This document shows positions 34,947 to 45,700 of a stretch of 64,000 bases of DNA, piece by piece. The number at the start of each line of letters is the position of its first letter. The first letter of the stretch is position 1. The notes under the pieces were generated by a model, which saw nothing but the letters and a program-made list of their open reading frames with translations, was not told the DNA's origin and ran no database searches. Where the stretch lies: NCBI RefSeq assembly GCF_007753095.1, contig NZ_CP036348.1, positions 5,495,411 to 5,559,410 on the forward strand. The letters run 5' to 3'. Position numbers and translations under genes: made by a program. The stretch comes from Rosistilla carotiformis (GTDB taxonomy: Bacteria; Planctomycetota; Planctomycetia; Pirellulales; Pirellulaceae).

Positions 34947-37250
34947 TCATGGGGAGGATTTTGGAGCGTAGGCCGACTGCCACCACGCTTCGGCCATCGC
35001 GGTCGTCCATTGCACAGGGAGCGCTTGAAGTCGGTTAAGAATCGCAACCACACTCTCGGGTCGCTTGCCGACCTCTTTCTCGAGACACTCTGCGATCAAC
35101 TGATCGAGCTCCGGAGGTATGTTCGGAGCCAAATCGCGAACCCGCGGTGGCACCGTATTGATAATGTGAAAGTAGACATCGAAATCGCTGACGTCGTTGA
35201 AGATGTCGTGACCGGTCAACAGATTAAAACCGACAGCCCCCAACGAATAGATGTCCGATCGCGGATCGTTCGAACTGGGCTCGCGGATTCGTTCGGGTGC
35301 CATGTACAGCGGCGTCCCGATGACTCCCATCGTTCGCGTGATCTTGGCATGGTCGTTCGACTGCATCGGTTTGACCAAACCAAAATCGAGGACCTTGACC
35401 ACATCCGATTCTCCTCCTCGCTGGCACACCATGATATTTTGGGGCTTGATATCGCGGTGAACGATTCCCAATCCGTGCGCTTCGCGAAGCGACTTGCAGA
35501 TCGATTCCAAAAAATAAATCACCCGCGCGACAGGAAGCTCCCCCTCATCGCGAATCAGAGTTGAAAGCGTGATCCCCTGCAGATATTCCATCGCGTAATA
35601 AAAGATCCCTTCGGCGGTCTGGCCGTAATCGTAAACTTCGATCGTGTTGGGATGCGATAGTTTGCTGCTCAATTGAACTTCACGTTCAAACCGCGCGATC
35701 GATTCAACATTCAAATTCTCAGGGTGCAACAATTTGACGGCAGTCGGTCGTTTCAACAGCGCATGTTGCGCGAGATAGACCTGCCCCATTCCCCCTTCGC
35801 CCAACAGTCTTCCCAATGCATAGGGCCCTACATTTTGAACGTTGCTTGCCTGTCTTCTCATCCGAGCCATATATCGAGCCGAATAGATGATGAATCCGAT
35901 CGATCCCAATATCAGTACACCGATCGCGGCAAAAGCGAGGTTCAGGTTTTTCATTGGCCCATAGGTTTCCGCATAATCGACTTCGGTCGCGATGCCGAAT
36001 CCGTATTGCGGCAACCATTGCCATGCCCCCACCACGGTCACGCCACGGTAGTCGCGATAGCCGTCGAGATCCAAATCGTTCTCGCCAGCCGTCGCAAAGG
36101 CTGCCATCTTGGTCAACGGTTGCGCTGCCACGGGCGTGTTCAAGCGATAGCCCCTGGTTAGATCCCCACCGGGGTCGCGAATTTGAACGCTCAAACACGA
36201 ATACGAATCGTCGCGATCGTCGATCAGCCCGATCGATCTCAACGTGTCGTTGAACCGGCTCTCCGAAATCATGATGGCTTTTTGATCAAACGCATACGTC
36301 TCGCCCGACAGCCCGACCCGAACACTTTGCAACAGTTCAAAGAACCGATCTTCCATGCCGATCCCTCGCAGATACATCGCAGCGATGATCTCCTGAGAAT
36401 CGTGGGGAGCAAAGATCGGCAGCATCATCGGCATTTCGGGACGCATTAAATCGACGGCATGTCCCTCCACCATGTTTTCATGCAAAATCGGTGTCAGGAT
36501 CAACGTTTTTCCGCTGAGCGTCTCGGTGATCAAGGCGGAACCGTCCGCTGCCGAACGTCGTCCCAACGCGTTTTCGTATTGCGATGATGCCGCAAGCACG
36601 CGGTTGGTTTCTCCAAAAATCAAGTACTGCGGCTGGTGCCCCATGATACCGGCCAACACCTCATCGATCGTGGCCCGCGCCGCCTGAGCGTCTCCGTTGG
36701 AATCGGTGGTCAATTGATAGACGGCTTCGCGCAGGCGTTCTTTTTCCGACCACGCGTGGACGTTCGCCTTTTCCAATTCGATGTAGCTTTCGACCGCCGC
36801 GACGCTGGTCGCCACCAGCAGCCTCAGTTCATCCGCCCGGATCGAACGCAGCGAAGCGCGAACATTGATGTACGCCCATCCGATGAAAGCGCTAAGAATC
36901 AACATCGCCAGCACGATCGCCAGTGCCGACTGTCCTTGATTGCCGATCGTCCGCGTAACGGCCGTCAACATCTGCGAACGCGTTCGGGAACGCGACGCTG
37001 TCGGCGAAACGATCGACAGGCGGCTTCGCATCGAACCAGCGATCCGAGGCACCGGCCCCGTACCGCTGTCGGCTTGCAGGCCGTTTCCCTCAGTCCGCAA
37101 CAACGCCCCGACTTCATCATGCAAGGACTTGTCGCCGGAACATTCCCGTTCGATCATCACAACGCGTGCCGAAGGTTCGAGCCCACGGGACCTGCGAAGT
37201 ATGTCACGAGCGCGGGCAACGAGGGCTGGATCACGATCGGTCATCGCCAC
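34947..37250 (-). CDS. Sensor Ser/Thr protein kinase with CACHE-like extracytoplasmic domain
   Basis: 767 residues. N-terminal helical module (ALVARARDILRRSRG ... LHDEVGALLRTEG), transmembrane helix at about 108-128, an extracytoplasmic region of about 300 residues, a second helix near 436-456, then a kinase domain (about 475-745) with GEGGMGQVYLAQ, TAVKLL, HRDIKPQNI, DFG and GTPLYMAPE. The extracytoplasmic part (GLSGETYAFDQKAIMISESRF, WLPQYGFGIATEVDYAETY) looks like a double-CACHE ligand-binding domain, as in chemoreceptors. So a small molecule outside the membrane may control the kinase. The start could also be the ATG six bases downstream. Confidence 0.92.
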   Translation of the reverse strand: MAMTDRDPALVARARDILRRSRGLEPSARVVMIERECSGDKSLHDEVGALLRTEGNGLQADSGTGPVPRIAGSMRSRLSIVSPTASRSRTRSQMLTAVTRTIGNQGQSALAIVLAMLILSAFIGWAYINVRASLRSIRADELRLLVATSVAAVESYIELEKANVHAWSEKERLREAVYQLTTDSNGDAQAARATIDEVLAGIMGHQPQYLIFGETNRVLAASSQYENALGRRSAADGSALITETLSGKTLILTPILHENMVEGHAVDLMRPEMPMMLPIFAPHDSQEIIAAMYLRGIGMEDRFFELLQSVRVGLSGETYAFDQKAIMISESRFNDTLRSIGLIDDRDDSYSCLSVQIRDPGGDLTRGYRLNTPVAAQPLTKMAAFATAGENDLDLDGYRDYRGVTVVGAWQWLPQYGFGIATEVDYAETYGPMKNLNLAFAAIGVLILGSIGFIIYSARYMARMRRQASNVQNVGPYALGRLLGEGGMGQVYLAQHALLKRPTAVKLLHPENLNVESIARFEREVQLSSKLSHPNTIEVYDYGQTAEGIFYYAMEYLQGITLSTLIRDEGELPVARVIYFLESICKSLREAHGLGIVHRDIKPQNIMVCQRGGESDVVKVLDFGLVKPMQSNDHAKITRTMGVIGTPLYMAPERIREPSSNDPRSDIYSLGAVGFNLLTGHDIFNDVSDFDVYFHIINTVPPRVRDLAPNIPPELDQLIAECLEKEVGKRPESVVAILNRLQALPVQWTTAMAEAWWQSAYAPKSSP

Positions 37251-37599
37251 AAATCAAAAGAGGGAATGGAACTCCGCCACAATCAATGCAGCCGCTGTTC
37301 AGCCGGAGCCGTCCCAACCGATGTTCATTCGCCGTACAATCCGTGATCCAGGCACGTTCGCACCCAAACGGCCGACGCCTAGCAAAACCATGTTCGAACA
37401 AAAAGGGAAGCGGCAAAGGCACGTAGCATCAATTTTCTATACGTGAAACATTGTCACCATTAAAAACTAGGCTCTCTCATAGAGCAACCCTAATCGGCGC
37501 GCTCCTCTCGACGCGGTTGCAAAAGAATCCTCGGCCGATTCGGATCGACAGGTCGCCACGTTTGTATCGACGGTGGCAACTGCCTGGCGAACGGAGGGA
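37251..37599. other. Gene-free interval
   Basis: About 350 bp between the SdrD-type repeat gene and the sensor kinase gene, both on the minus strand. It should contain the kinase promoter. I see no RNA or repeat. Confidence 0.35.
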
Positions 37600-40206
37600 T
37601 CAGCGGTTCCAATCGCCGACCAACTGCAGCACATAGTCGGTCGCCACCGTTGTCGCTTGATTCGTCGACGAACCTGTCGCGTTGACGGCGCGAACACGAT
37701 CGAAGCTCAGACCACGCACGGTGGATGATCCGTTGCTATAGGCGAGCGTCGCCAGGTCGCCACTGCCGGAGAATTGATCCACACCAGTCGATCCTTCCAG
37801 GACCAGCAAGTCGTCCCCCAGACGTCCGTCGGCGGTGATCCGTTCGACCCCCACGACCAACAATCCATTTCCGCTGTCCGGATCGGTAACCATCGCCAAT
37901 TGATTCAGCCCAACGTGGAACTCTTCCGCATTGCTGGTGCCCACCACCTCCACGGAATCATCCCCCGCTAATCCATCGAAGATCAACATCTCCGAAAGTG
38001 GCACCAGCGTCACTTCTCCATTGACGGTGACCCGCCAGTGGGTGTTCGTCTGTTCGATCCGCACGACATCTTCCCCAACGGTTCCCGAAACCGTTGTCGT
38101 GTCGATCCCCGTATTGTTGTAGATCTCTTGCTGGACGTTGGTACGGGCCAACAGCATTCGCTTGGTAATGATCTGAAGCGTTTCGCCAAAGTTGTAATTG
38201 ACAGCGTTTTGGCCGGCGGCGATGGTCACGCCATCGAACCGGTTCATTCCCGTTGTGGTTCCGACCGTGGCGGTCCCCGGCAAAACCTGCCCCAGTGAAA
38301 TCGAAGCATCTCCAAATCGAGACGGTTGGATTTCTTCGATGCTATACGTTCCCGGCGTCACATTCTCAAAGTTGTACCATCCGTCGGGACCGGTCAAGGT
38401 CGTCTGCGTCGCCACGCCAGGCGTGTTGCTGATCAAACGAATCATAACGCCCGGCAGACCGATCTCATCGGCATCGACCAGCCCATCGCGGTCGTTATCG
38501 GTGTAGACGTATCCAGCGACGCTGGAGAGTCCTTCGATTTCAGCGTTCAAAAAATCAAAGCCTGTTGGTGACGTAACGCTGCCGTCCGGATGGACCGTCA
38601 CCAAGTGCGACGTGGCAGGGAACACCTGTTCGAACCCGTCAGGCACACTCTCGAAAATCCTGTGGGTTCCGACCGGCACATCCAGGAACAGATATTGCCC
38701 CGTCGCACGGGTGCTGTCTACCTCGTCGACCGATCCGTCGTTGTGAAGGTCCAAGAAAATTCCCACTTCCGATTGCGGTGTGTCGACACCGGGATCGATC
38801 GCGCCGTTCCGGTTGGTGTCGATACGCTTGATGCCTGTGATCTGCACACCCTCCCGATTGCCGAAATCAAGCTCATCCAGGAGCACGTTCGGATCGACGA
38901 CAACACTTGTCTCACCGATGGTGACCAGATAGCTGCGAGCGGCGGGAAAGGTTAGGTCGTTGTCGTTCGGTTCGTAAACGCGGTGCGTTCCGGCGGGAAC
39001 CTCGACAAATTGGTAACTGCCGTCGGCAGCGGTGACGACCGATTGGTCGGGCGTCGTGGGACCGTCGTTGTTGATGTCCAGCGTGATCGTCACGCCAGCC
39101 ATCGGCGGATCGGTGTCATCGCGGACGCCAATCGTTCCGATGTCGTTGAGGTCTTGGAACTTGGTGCCGCCGATCACGACCACTTGGTTCACAAAGTCGA
39201 GTGGTGGCAAGGGAGGATCATCCGGATCGGTGGGCGTGATCACTCCATCGGCATCGACGGAAAAGTTAAACGCACCACTGGCGGGTGCCAGCCGAATCCG
39301 ACCATTGGGCAAGATCTCTTGGATCGAATACGTACTGCCGGCCGGAGCGGGATTGAGCACAAACTGGTAACTGCCGTCGGCGGCGGTCGTGACAGTTTGG
39401 TCGTTAGGTCCGTCGAAGACGCCGTCGTTGCCAAAGTCCAGTATCATCGTGACCGGCGTCGCGGGAGGACCGCTGGCGTTGTTTGCATCGATCTCCTGCT
39501 TAATGCCACCGATCGCAATTGGAATCGTCGTTTGGACGATTTGATTTTGGGAGGCGGAAGGAAGATCGAGACCGACAGCCCCCGAGATGCCTGTCACCGC
39601 ATCCAACGGCTCCCCATTCTCAAACGCCATCGATCCATCCAGCGCGATCGTGAAGGTTGTCGAAGCGAAGGCGTTCAGATCCGAATTGACGCGAAACATC
39701 AACATGCTCGAAAAGGACTCGATACTATCCCCCGATGACAATGCGGCCCCTTGCCCTGCATTGGGCAAAGCGCCACCGCGAACACCGCTCAGGTTGTAGA
39801 ACGAATCGAAGTTTGCCGGATCGCTGTTAGCATCGAATTTGAATGCCTCGTCGTTGTAACTGAGCATCGCGCGTTGCAGCGTGAAGCGTTCTGCAACCAA
39901 ACTATTGGGAACATCATTGTTGAACAATGGCCCGGCAGGAAGCGTGGGCGATTCGAGCGTCAAGACCTTGGGATCCCATGAATAGTTGAGTGGCAATGAG
40001 ATCACGCCGGAGGCCGAATCGGGAACATCCACCTTCACCCGCGCTTCGTAGACTTCGCCAGCCTTTAACGAACTAACCGGCGTAAGGTTGCCCGGTTCAT
40101 AGAATTCCACCCCCAACCCCAAGGTTGCCAAAAGTGCGCGCGATTCGAGCGATTCGCCCGACAGCAGACGGCGACGACGGGAACGATGCTTCTTCAGTGG
40201 TTTCAT
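37600..40206 (-). CDS. Large surface protein with SdrD-B-like repeats and LEPR-XLL-type N terminus
   Basis: 868 residues. The N terminus RRRRLLSGESLESRALLA is a variant of the LEPR-XLL signal seen on large planctomycete surface proteins. An early beta domain (about 30-230, EARVKVDVPDSASGVISLPLNYSWDPK) resembles a cohesin-like fold. Four or five SdrD-B-type repeats follow (about 235-650), each with DGSYQFVEVPAGTHRV-like phrases and Ca-binding-like loops (DTNRNGAIDPG, DNDRDGLVDADE). The end has aspartate-rich beta repeats (DGLAGDDSVEVVG). No enzyme or dockerin is seen. Likely an extracellular adhesin or matrix protein. Confidence 0.85.
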   Translation of the reverse strand: MKPLKKHRSRRRRLLSGESLESRALLATLGLGVEFYEPGNLTPVSSLKAGEVYEARVKVDVPDSASGVISLPLNYSWDPKVLTLESPTLPAGPLFNNDVPNSLVAERFTLQRAMLSYNDEAFKFDANSDPANFDSFYNLSGVRGGALPNAGQGAALSSGDSIESFSSMLMFRVNSDLNAFASTTFTIALDGSMAFENGEPLDAVTGISGAVGLDLPSASQNQIVQTTIPIAIGGIKQEIDANNASGPPATPVTMILDFGNDGVFDGPNDQTVTTAADGSYQFVLNPAPAGSTYSIQEILPNGRIRLAPASGAFNFSVDADGVITPTDPDDPPLPPLDFVNQVVVIGGTKFQDLNDIGTIGVRDDTDPPMAGVTITLDINNDGPTTPDQSVVTAADGSYQFVEVPAGTHRVYEPNDNDLTFPAARSYLVTIGETSVVVDPNVLLDELDFGNREGVQITGIKRIDTNRNGAIDPGVDTPQSEVGIFLDLHNDGSVDEVDSTRATGQYLFLDVPVGTHRIFESVPDGFEQVFPATSHLVTVHPDGSVTSPTGFDFLNAEIEGLSSVAGYVYTDNDRDGLVDADEIGLPGVMIRLISNTPGVATQTTLTGPDGWYNFENVTPGTYSIEEIQPSRFGDASISLGQVLPGTATVGTTTGMNRFDGVTIAAGQNAVNYNFGETLQIITKRMLLARTNVQQEIYNNTGIDTTTVSGTVGEDVVRIEQTNTHWRVTVNGEVTLVPLSEMLIFDGLAGDDSVEVVGTSNAEEFHVGLNQLAMVTDPDSGNGLLVVGVERITADGRLGDDLLVLEGSTGVDQFSGSGDLATLAYSNGSSTVRGLSFDRVRAVNATGSSTNQATTVATDYVLQLVGDWNR

Positions 40207-40321
40207 AGCGATGCCTGGCAGAACGGATGGATTCGATTCATGCTAGACACGAAGATTGAACGAACCAAGCAAAAAGTCGCCAATTACCCCCTGAGTGGCA
40301 TCGCAGGATGGGATATTCGTC

Positions 40322-42643
40322 TTATTTCGACGCGTAGAAGCGATTCGACAGGATCTGCTCCAAAACAAACACCCCGCAGACCAACAGCATCATCTGGGCG
40401 TAAAAGGGTTGGGTGTTGGAGCCGGTTGTCGCCGACCAATCGATCTGGCCACGGTCGGTCACCAATTGGTAGCGGTCGGCTCCCAAGATCGCCGTCAATT
40501 GATCGACGTCGATCCGCTTCAGATCGGTCTCCGCAGCAGGCAGGTTGACGCTGTAGCCCAGCGTCGCTCCCCCGCTTCGCAACCAGTAGTTTCCCGCCAC
40601 GGCAGCCGGTCCGGGGGCAACTTGGTTTCCGCTCGATTCCACCACCACCGGAGGTGCGTCCGCGGCGAACAACTGATAACGCTGCGGCGCGCCGTCGACC
40701 GTCTTCAAACCGACGGGTTGGCCAACACGAACGTTGAGTGTTCCCGGATCGCGATCGGCCAAATAATCAAACGCACCGCGGACCAACAAAAACGCCGGCC
40801 AATACTCTTCGCTGGTGCTGAACAATTCGTTCCATCGTCGCCCCGCCCCGTCGATGCCCGGTAGCGGCGTGGTGAACAATAACAGACGTCCCGCCCCCAC
40901 GGCGCGGTCGATTAACGCCGGATGCCCCGAATCGGTGAATCGCGCGATCACGACATCGGCCTGCTGGCGATCGATCTGCCAGTAGCGATGGATGGGATAC
41001 AGTTGCCAAGGGACATTTCCCGCAGCGGTCGCAAACGGTCGAAGCGCCGGATGACCACTTCCCTGCGTATCGATCCAGTGCCCCGGATCGGGAACGCGCC
41101 ATTGCCGCACGACACGTCCAATCAATCGATCGCCGTCCGCCGATGGAGCTTCCTGCGATTCCCAAGCGGGCCCTAAACTGACGAACAGCTTTCCCCCTTG
41201 CTGAACCCACGAGCCCAAAAGATCCTGTTGCGCAGTCGACAGCGGTGGCGGATCGAGCAGACCGATGACGCGGTAATCGGTCAGCTTGGCTTGCAGCAAA
41301 TCCGCCATTGCGATCCCGTCGACCTTGTAATCGACGCTGCCGCTGCCGCTGACACCCGGCAGCGCCAACGCTTGTTCAATCACGCGTCGCTCATTCGCAT
41401 TGTTACCAACCAACAACACTTGGGGTGGTTGATTCACGACGATCGTCAAATACCGGATGTTGTCGATCGGCAGGGCATCGGCCGTGCCCAACGCGATCTC
41501 GGCATGATGCACTCCCGGTTCCAACGGCGGCAATGCCAACGCGACATCGCTGCGAGACGGATCGGAGACCGTCGTCCGTTGGCGATCGATCACCTGGGCT
41601 GCGGGGAAAATGGTTTTGCCATCTCGGATCACGGGCAACGTCGGATCGCGATCGAACAACCGCAATTCCACCGTCACTTCCGAAGCAGGAAAGTCCCCGA
41701 GACTCGCAACTTGGGTTTGCACCGGCACCGGGATCCCGCGAGCGATCGATTCCGAAGCGATCCGCACCTCCCCCAGCATTCGGTTCTGAACGTCGTCGGC
41801 CCCCACGTCGATCACATGTAGGTCGATGCCATCGGGCAACGCAAGCGTTGCGGCGGGATTCCAACTGGCGGCCGTGCGATCGGTGATCACATAGACAGCC
41901 CGTTGCTCGAAGGGGCTGCTGGCGACCAGTGCCGCAGCCGCTTCGATCTGCTGTTCCAAAGGCTGCGGGACTTGCAACGGTTCCAGCCGCCGGATCGCCC
42001 GCCGCGCCGCCGCAAGATCGATGGCAGCGATCGTTGGTTTGACGCTGCGGTCGAGAATTGCCAGCGTGCTGGTTTCGGTATAGTGATCGACGATCCAGTT
42101 CGCCCACTGTCGAGCGGTCTCCAATCGCGTCACGCCATCGGTCTGATAGGTCATACGCACGGAGTTGTCGACGACGATCGCAATGGCCGACGGACGCTGC
42201 GTGTCGACGACCGGTCCCTTCTCGGTCGCCGCGACCACGGTGCCCCAGACGGTCGCCCCGAGCAGCAGCAGGAGCGCAGCGATGGCCAACGGTAAAACGA
42301 AACGCAGCGATTTCTGTTGTGAAAATGCCCAAGCCGCCATTGCGGCGGTGACCATTCCCAGAACGGCGATCATGCCGACCGAAAGCCATGTTCCGCCGCG
42401 AGCACTCGGAACGTGCGGTTGGGCCAGTGCCAAGGCGAGCCCGGCCAGCGCCAGTACGCGCAACAGCAACAGCGACCAGTGCCGCACGCGCATCCGACGG
42501 CGATTGGTTTCAATCCGTTGGGTGAGAAAGCGGAGGGCGGGAAATTCAAGCCGCTGAGGTTCGCGTCGGCCCAACAGATGCAGGGCGACCGGAATCGCTG
42601 CCGCAAGCAATCCGAATAACAGCGTGGCGTTGAGGAATCCCAT
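40322..42643 (-). CDS. BatA-type membrane protein with vWA-like domain
   Basis: 773 residues. The N terminus (MGFLNATLLFGLLAAAIPVALHLL ... LEFPALRFL) is the BatA/aerotolerance module (PF07584 type), with transmembrane helices at about 8-27, 60-80 and 87-140. A vWA-like domain follows (about 150-270) in which the metal site reads DNSVRM instead of DxSxS, so it may not bind metal. The middle and C-terminal parts are beta-rich, with ALPPLEPGVHHAEIAL and a glutamine-amidotransferase-like flap (LGSWVQQGGKLFVSLGPAW). A last helix ends the protein. It lies downstream of smc on the same strand. Confidence 0.85.
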   Translation of the reverse strand: MGFLNATLLFGLLAAAIPVALHLLGRREPQRLEFPALRFLTQRIETNRRRMRVRHWSLLLLRVLALAGLALALAQPHVPSARGGTWLSVGMIAVLGMVTAAMAAWAFSQQKSLRFVLPLAIAALLLLLGATVWGTVVAATEKGPVVDTQRPSAIAIVVDNSVRMTYQTDGVTRLETARQWANWIVDHYTETSTLAILDRSVKPTIAAIDLAAARRAIRRLEPLQVPQPLEQQIEAAAALVASSPFEQRAVYVITDRTAASWNPAATLALPDGIDLHVIDVGADDVQNRMLGEVRIASESIARGIPVPVQTQVASLGDFPASEVTVELRLFDRDPTLPVIRDGKTIFPAAQVIDRQRTTVSDPSRSDVALALPPLEPGVHHAEIALGTADALPIDNIRYLTIVVNQPPQVLLVGNNANERRVIEQALALPGVSGSGSVDYKVDGIAMADLLQAKLTDYRVIGLLDPPPLSTAQQDLLGSWVQQGGKLFVSLGPAWESQEAPSADGDRLIGRVVRQWRVPDPGHWIDTQGSGHPALRPFATAAGNVPWQLYPIHRYWQIDRQQADVVIARFTDSGHPALIDRAVGAGRLLLFTTPLPGIDGAGRRWNELFSTSEEYWPAFLLVRGAFDYLADRDPGTLNVRVGQPVGLKTVDGAPQRYQLFAADAPPVVVESSGNQVAPGPAAVAGNYWLRSGGATLGYSVNLPAAETDLKRIDVDQLTAILGADRYQLVTDRGQIDWSATTGSNTQPFYAQMMLLVCGVFVLEQILSNRFYASK

Positions 42644-42697
42644 AAAGGTGATGCGGGGTCGAACGAGTGAAACGTAAATTGGTAGAACGGAGCTGGC

Positions 42698-42723
42698 GGG
42701 CGATCCAGCTTAGCGGATCGCCC
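42698..42723 (-). terminator. Hairpin between smc and the BatA-type gene
   Basis: GGGCGATCC (42698-42706) and GGATCGCCC (42715-42723), a 9-bp stem with an eight-base loop. On the minus strand it follows the smc stop by 29 bp. There is no T run; it may be partial. Confidence 0.5.
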
Positions 42724-42752
42724 CAGTCCGTTGGAACTTCAGTGCGGCCGCG

Positions 42753-45700
42753 CTACGCCGCTTCATCGTTCTTGGATCGCTTGACCGCATCCTCGCTGAT
42801 GTGCCCATCCTCGCTGACGTCCTCAAATCGCACCGAGACGCGCGTCGAGACGCCCGATTCCTGCATCGTGACACCGTACAAGGTATGCGCGGCGGTCATC
42901 GTCTTTTTGGAGTGGGTGACGACGACAAACTTGCTGTGCTCGAGAAACTCTTGCAACACGCTGACAAAACGGCCGATGTTCGCTTCGTCAAACGGCGCGT
43001 CGACCTCGTCCAACACGCAGAACGGGCTGGGACGATATTTGAAGATCGACATCAACAGCGCAACGGCCGTGAGCGCTTTTTCACCACCGGAGAGGAGCGT
43101 GTTGCTGAACGTCGGCTTGCCGGGGGGCGTGGCGATGATCTCGACGCCGGCTTCCAACGGATCGGCCCCTTCCTCGAGGATCAGGTCGGCGCTACCGCCA
43201 CCAAACGAGCGACGATAGAGCGTTTGAAAGTTCGTGCGGATCGCTTCCAACGTGTCCAAGAACAAACGACGGGAATCGGCGTTGATCTTGTTCACGATCC
43301 GTTCCAGCGACGCCTTGGCGGCGGTTAGGTCTTGGTATTGACCGTGCAGCATATCGTAGCGTTCTTGCAGCTCTTCGAGCTCTTCAAGCGCTTCCATGTT
43401 GACCGATCCCGACTTCTGCACCTGCTGCCTCAAATCCGCGATCTCTTTTTCCACCGCTTGGCGATCTTCTGGCGGTTCGAAGTCGTCGGGAATCGATTCC
43501 TCCGCAAGATTGACCTCGTAGTCGTCGATCAATCGCTGCGCCAAATTGGCCCGCTGAACATCGGCCGTATCGCGACGGCGTTGGATCGCGTGGACATGTT
43601 CGGCCGCCTTCTGGGCACGTTTTTGAACCGAGTCGATCTCTTTTTGCTTGGCCGCCATGCTGCTCCGCACCGCGCTGACCTCCGCCGCCAACGCCTTCAG
43701 CGCCACGCCGTCGGCTTCTTCGGACAGATACAGTTCGTTCAATTCCGAGGACGCATCGAGCATCCGGCGATCGAGATCGATCAAACGTTGCAATTCGGTA
43801 TTCAGTCGATGACGGACTTCATCGACCGCTTCGCGGCGTTCCCCTTGATCGCGACGGACCTGTTCGATCGCGGTTTCCAAGGCTTCGCTACGTTGTTCGC
43901 TGCGAGCCAATTCGACATTCGCTTTCATCAACGCGTCGGAGGCCTGACGTTCTTCGTCCTGAGCCAACTGCAGCGTCTGCTTGTATTCTTCTTGCTGGCT
44001 TTCGTAACGTTCGGCACGCTGACGACATCCGGCCAATGCCTGCCGCACTTCCACCAATTCGACCTGGCTTTGATTGTGCGTGCGATGGATCGATTCGGCT
44101 TCCTCGGTCAACGACCGCAGCGCATGGACCTGAGCGTCCAACGCGTCGGTCGCTGCGGCCAATGTCGCTCCCGAGGCGGCGCGCTGCGTCACCGCTTCGC
44201 GATGCCGCGTGATGATCTGATGCAGTTCAGCGTCGCGTTGTTCGACATTGGCGGCCAAACGCGAAGCCTCCTTGTCCGATTCTTCCAATTGGTAGCGGTA
44301 GGTCTGTTGTTCTTTGCGGGCCGAGGCGAGTTCGCTGCGCCGGCTGACCAAACCAGCGGCCGCTCGTGCCGGTCCGATCACGACGCTGCCGTCGCGTTCC
44401 AACAGTTCACAATTGCGAGTGACAAACCGCAAGCCCGCTCCGCTCAGCCGGCTCAGACCCAAGGCAACCTCCAACGATTCGACCAACCACGTCGTACACA
44501 ACAGATGCCGGACCAACGGTTCGATCGCTTCGCTCGCCTTGACCATCCGATCGGCGCGGCCGATGATCCCGCTGAGTCCATCCAGACGGATCCGTTCGCC
44601 GGGCCGAACGCTCGGCAATTCGTCCATCCGAATCAGCCCCACCCGTCCGCTGAGTTTGACGGATCCCGAAGCAACGGCCCGCTGAATCTCGTCGCCACTG
44701 ACGACCAAAAACTGCGACTTGCCTCCCAACGCGACATCGATCAGGGGGGCGACATGCACGTCAGCTTCGAACAGATCGGCGACGATCCCGCGACAGCTGG
44801 CTAGCGGTCCCGAGTCGTCGCGGGCGGCGGCTTCCAAGACATCGCGGACGCCATTCTCGACCCCTTCGTGTCGTTGCTGCAAATCTTCCAGCACGTTCAA
44901 CCGCTCGCTGACCCCGTGCAATCGGCTCTGCAGCGCCGCGATCTCTTCGCGTCGGCGATTGAGCACGCGGCGGCGGTCGGCCAATTCGTTTTCCATCGTG
45001 TCGATCTGAACCGCAAACGCATCGATTTGCGTATCGAGATCGGCGACCACTTTTTGGCACCGCTGGGCATCATCGGTCAACCGATTCACCACCGCTTGCT
45101 GCGCGGCGATGCGTTGTTCGAGCACCTTCTCGCTGCGTTGGGCTTCGGAGATCTGTTGGTTCAGCCGCTGCATCTGGCCATCGAATTCGCTCGCCTGGCG
45201 TAACGCTGCCAGATGCTGTTGTTCCGCTTCCAAGCTGCTGCGGCGAACCGCGTCGACATGCTTGCCGACCCGTGTGTTCTCCGCTTCGGCAGCGTCGGCG
45301 ATGGCCTTGGCTTGGGCACCCATTTCAATCGCATCGGCGAGCCGCGTCTCTAAACGCCGCAATTCGGCCGTCGCCGTTCCCGCTTGCGCTTGCAATACTT
45401 GCAATCGCCGTCGCTGGGATGCCGAGGACTGTTCGATGTCTTCCCGCGCGGTGGTGTCGGCATCGCGACGACCGACCAAAGACGCGATCCGCCGCGACGC
45501 GTCGGTGCGACTGGCCTCGACCGCTTGCGCCTTGATCGCCACCGACTGGACACTCATCTCCAATTCTTGACGCGACTCGGTCACCTGAGCCAATTCCGCC
45601 TGCACCGCTTCGCGAGCCGCTTCGGCTTCGGCCAATTCCGAATCGGTCTGTTCCAAGCACTGCGAAAATTCTTGCCAATCGGTCCACGCGACCTGCATCC

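Noticed and set aside
43332-44804. 490-codon forward frame inside smc
   Set aside because: It arises from the codon bias of the SMC coiled coil on the opposite strand.
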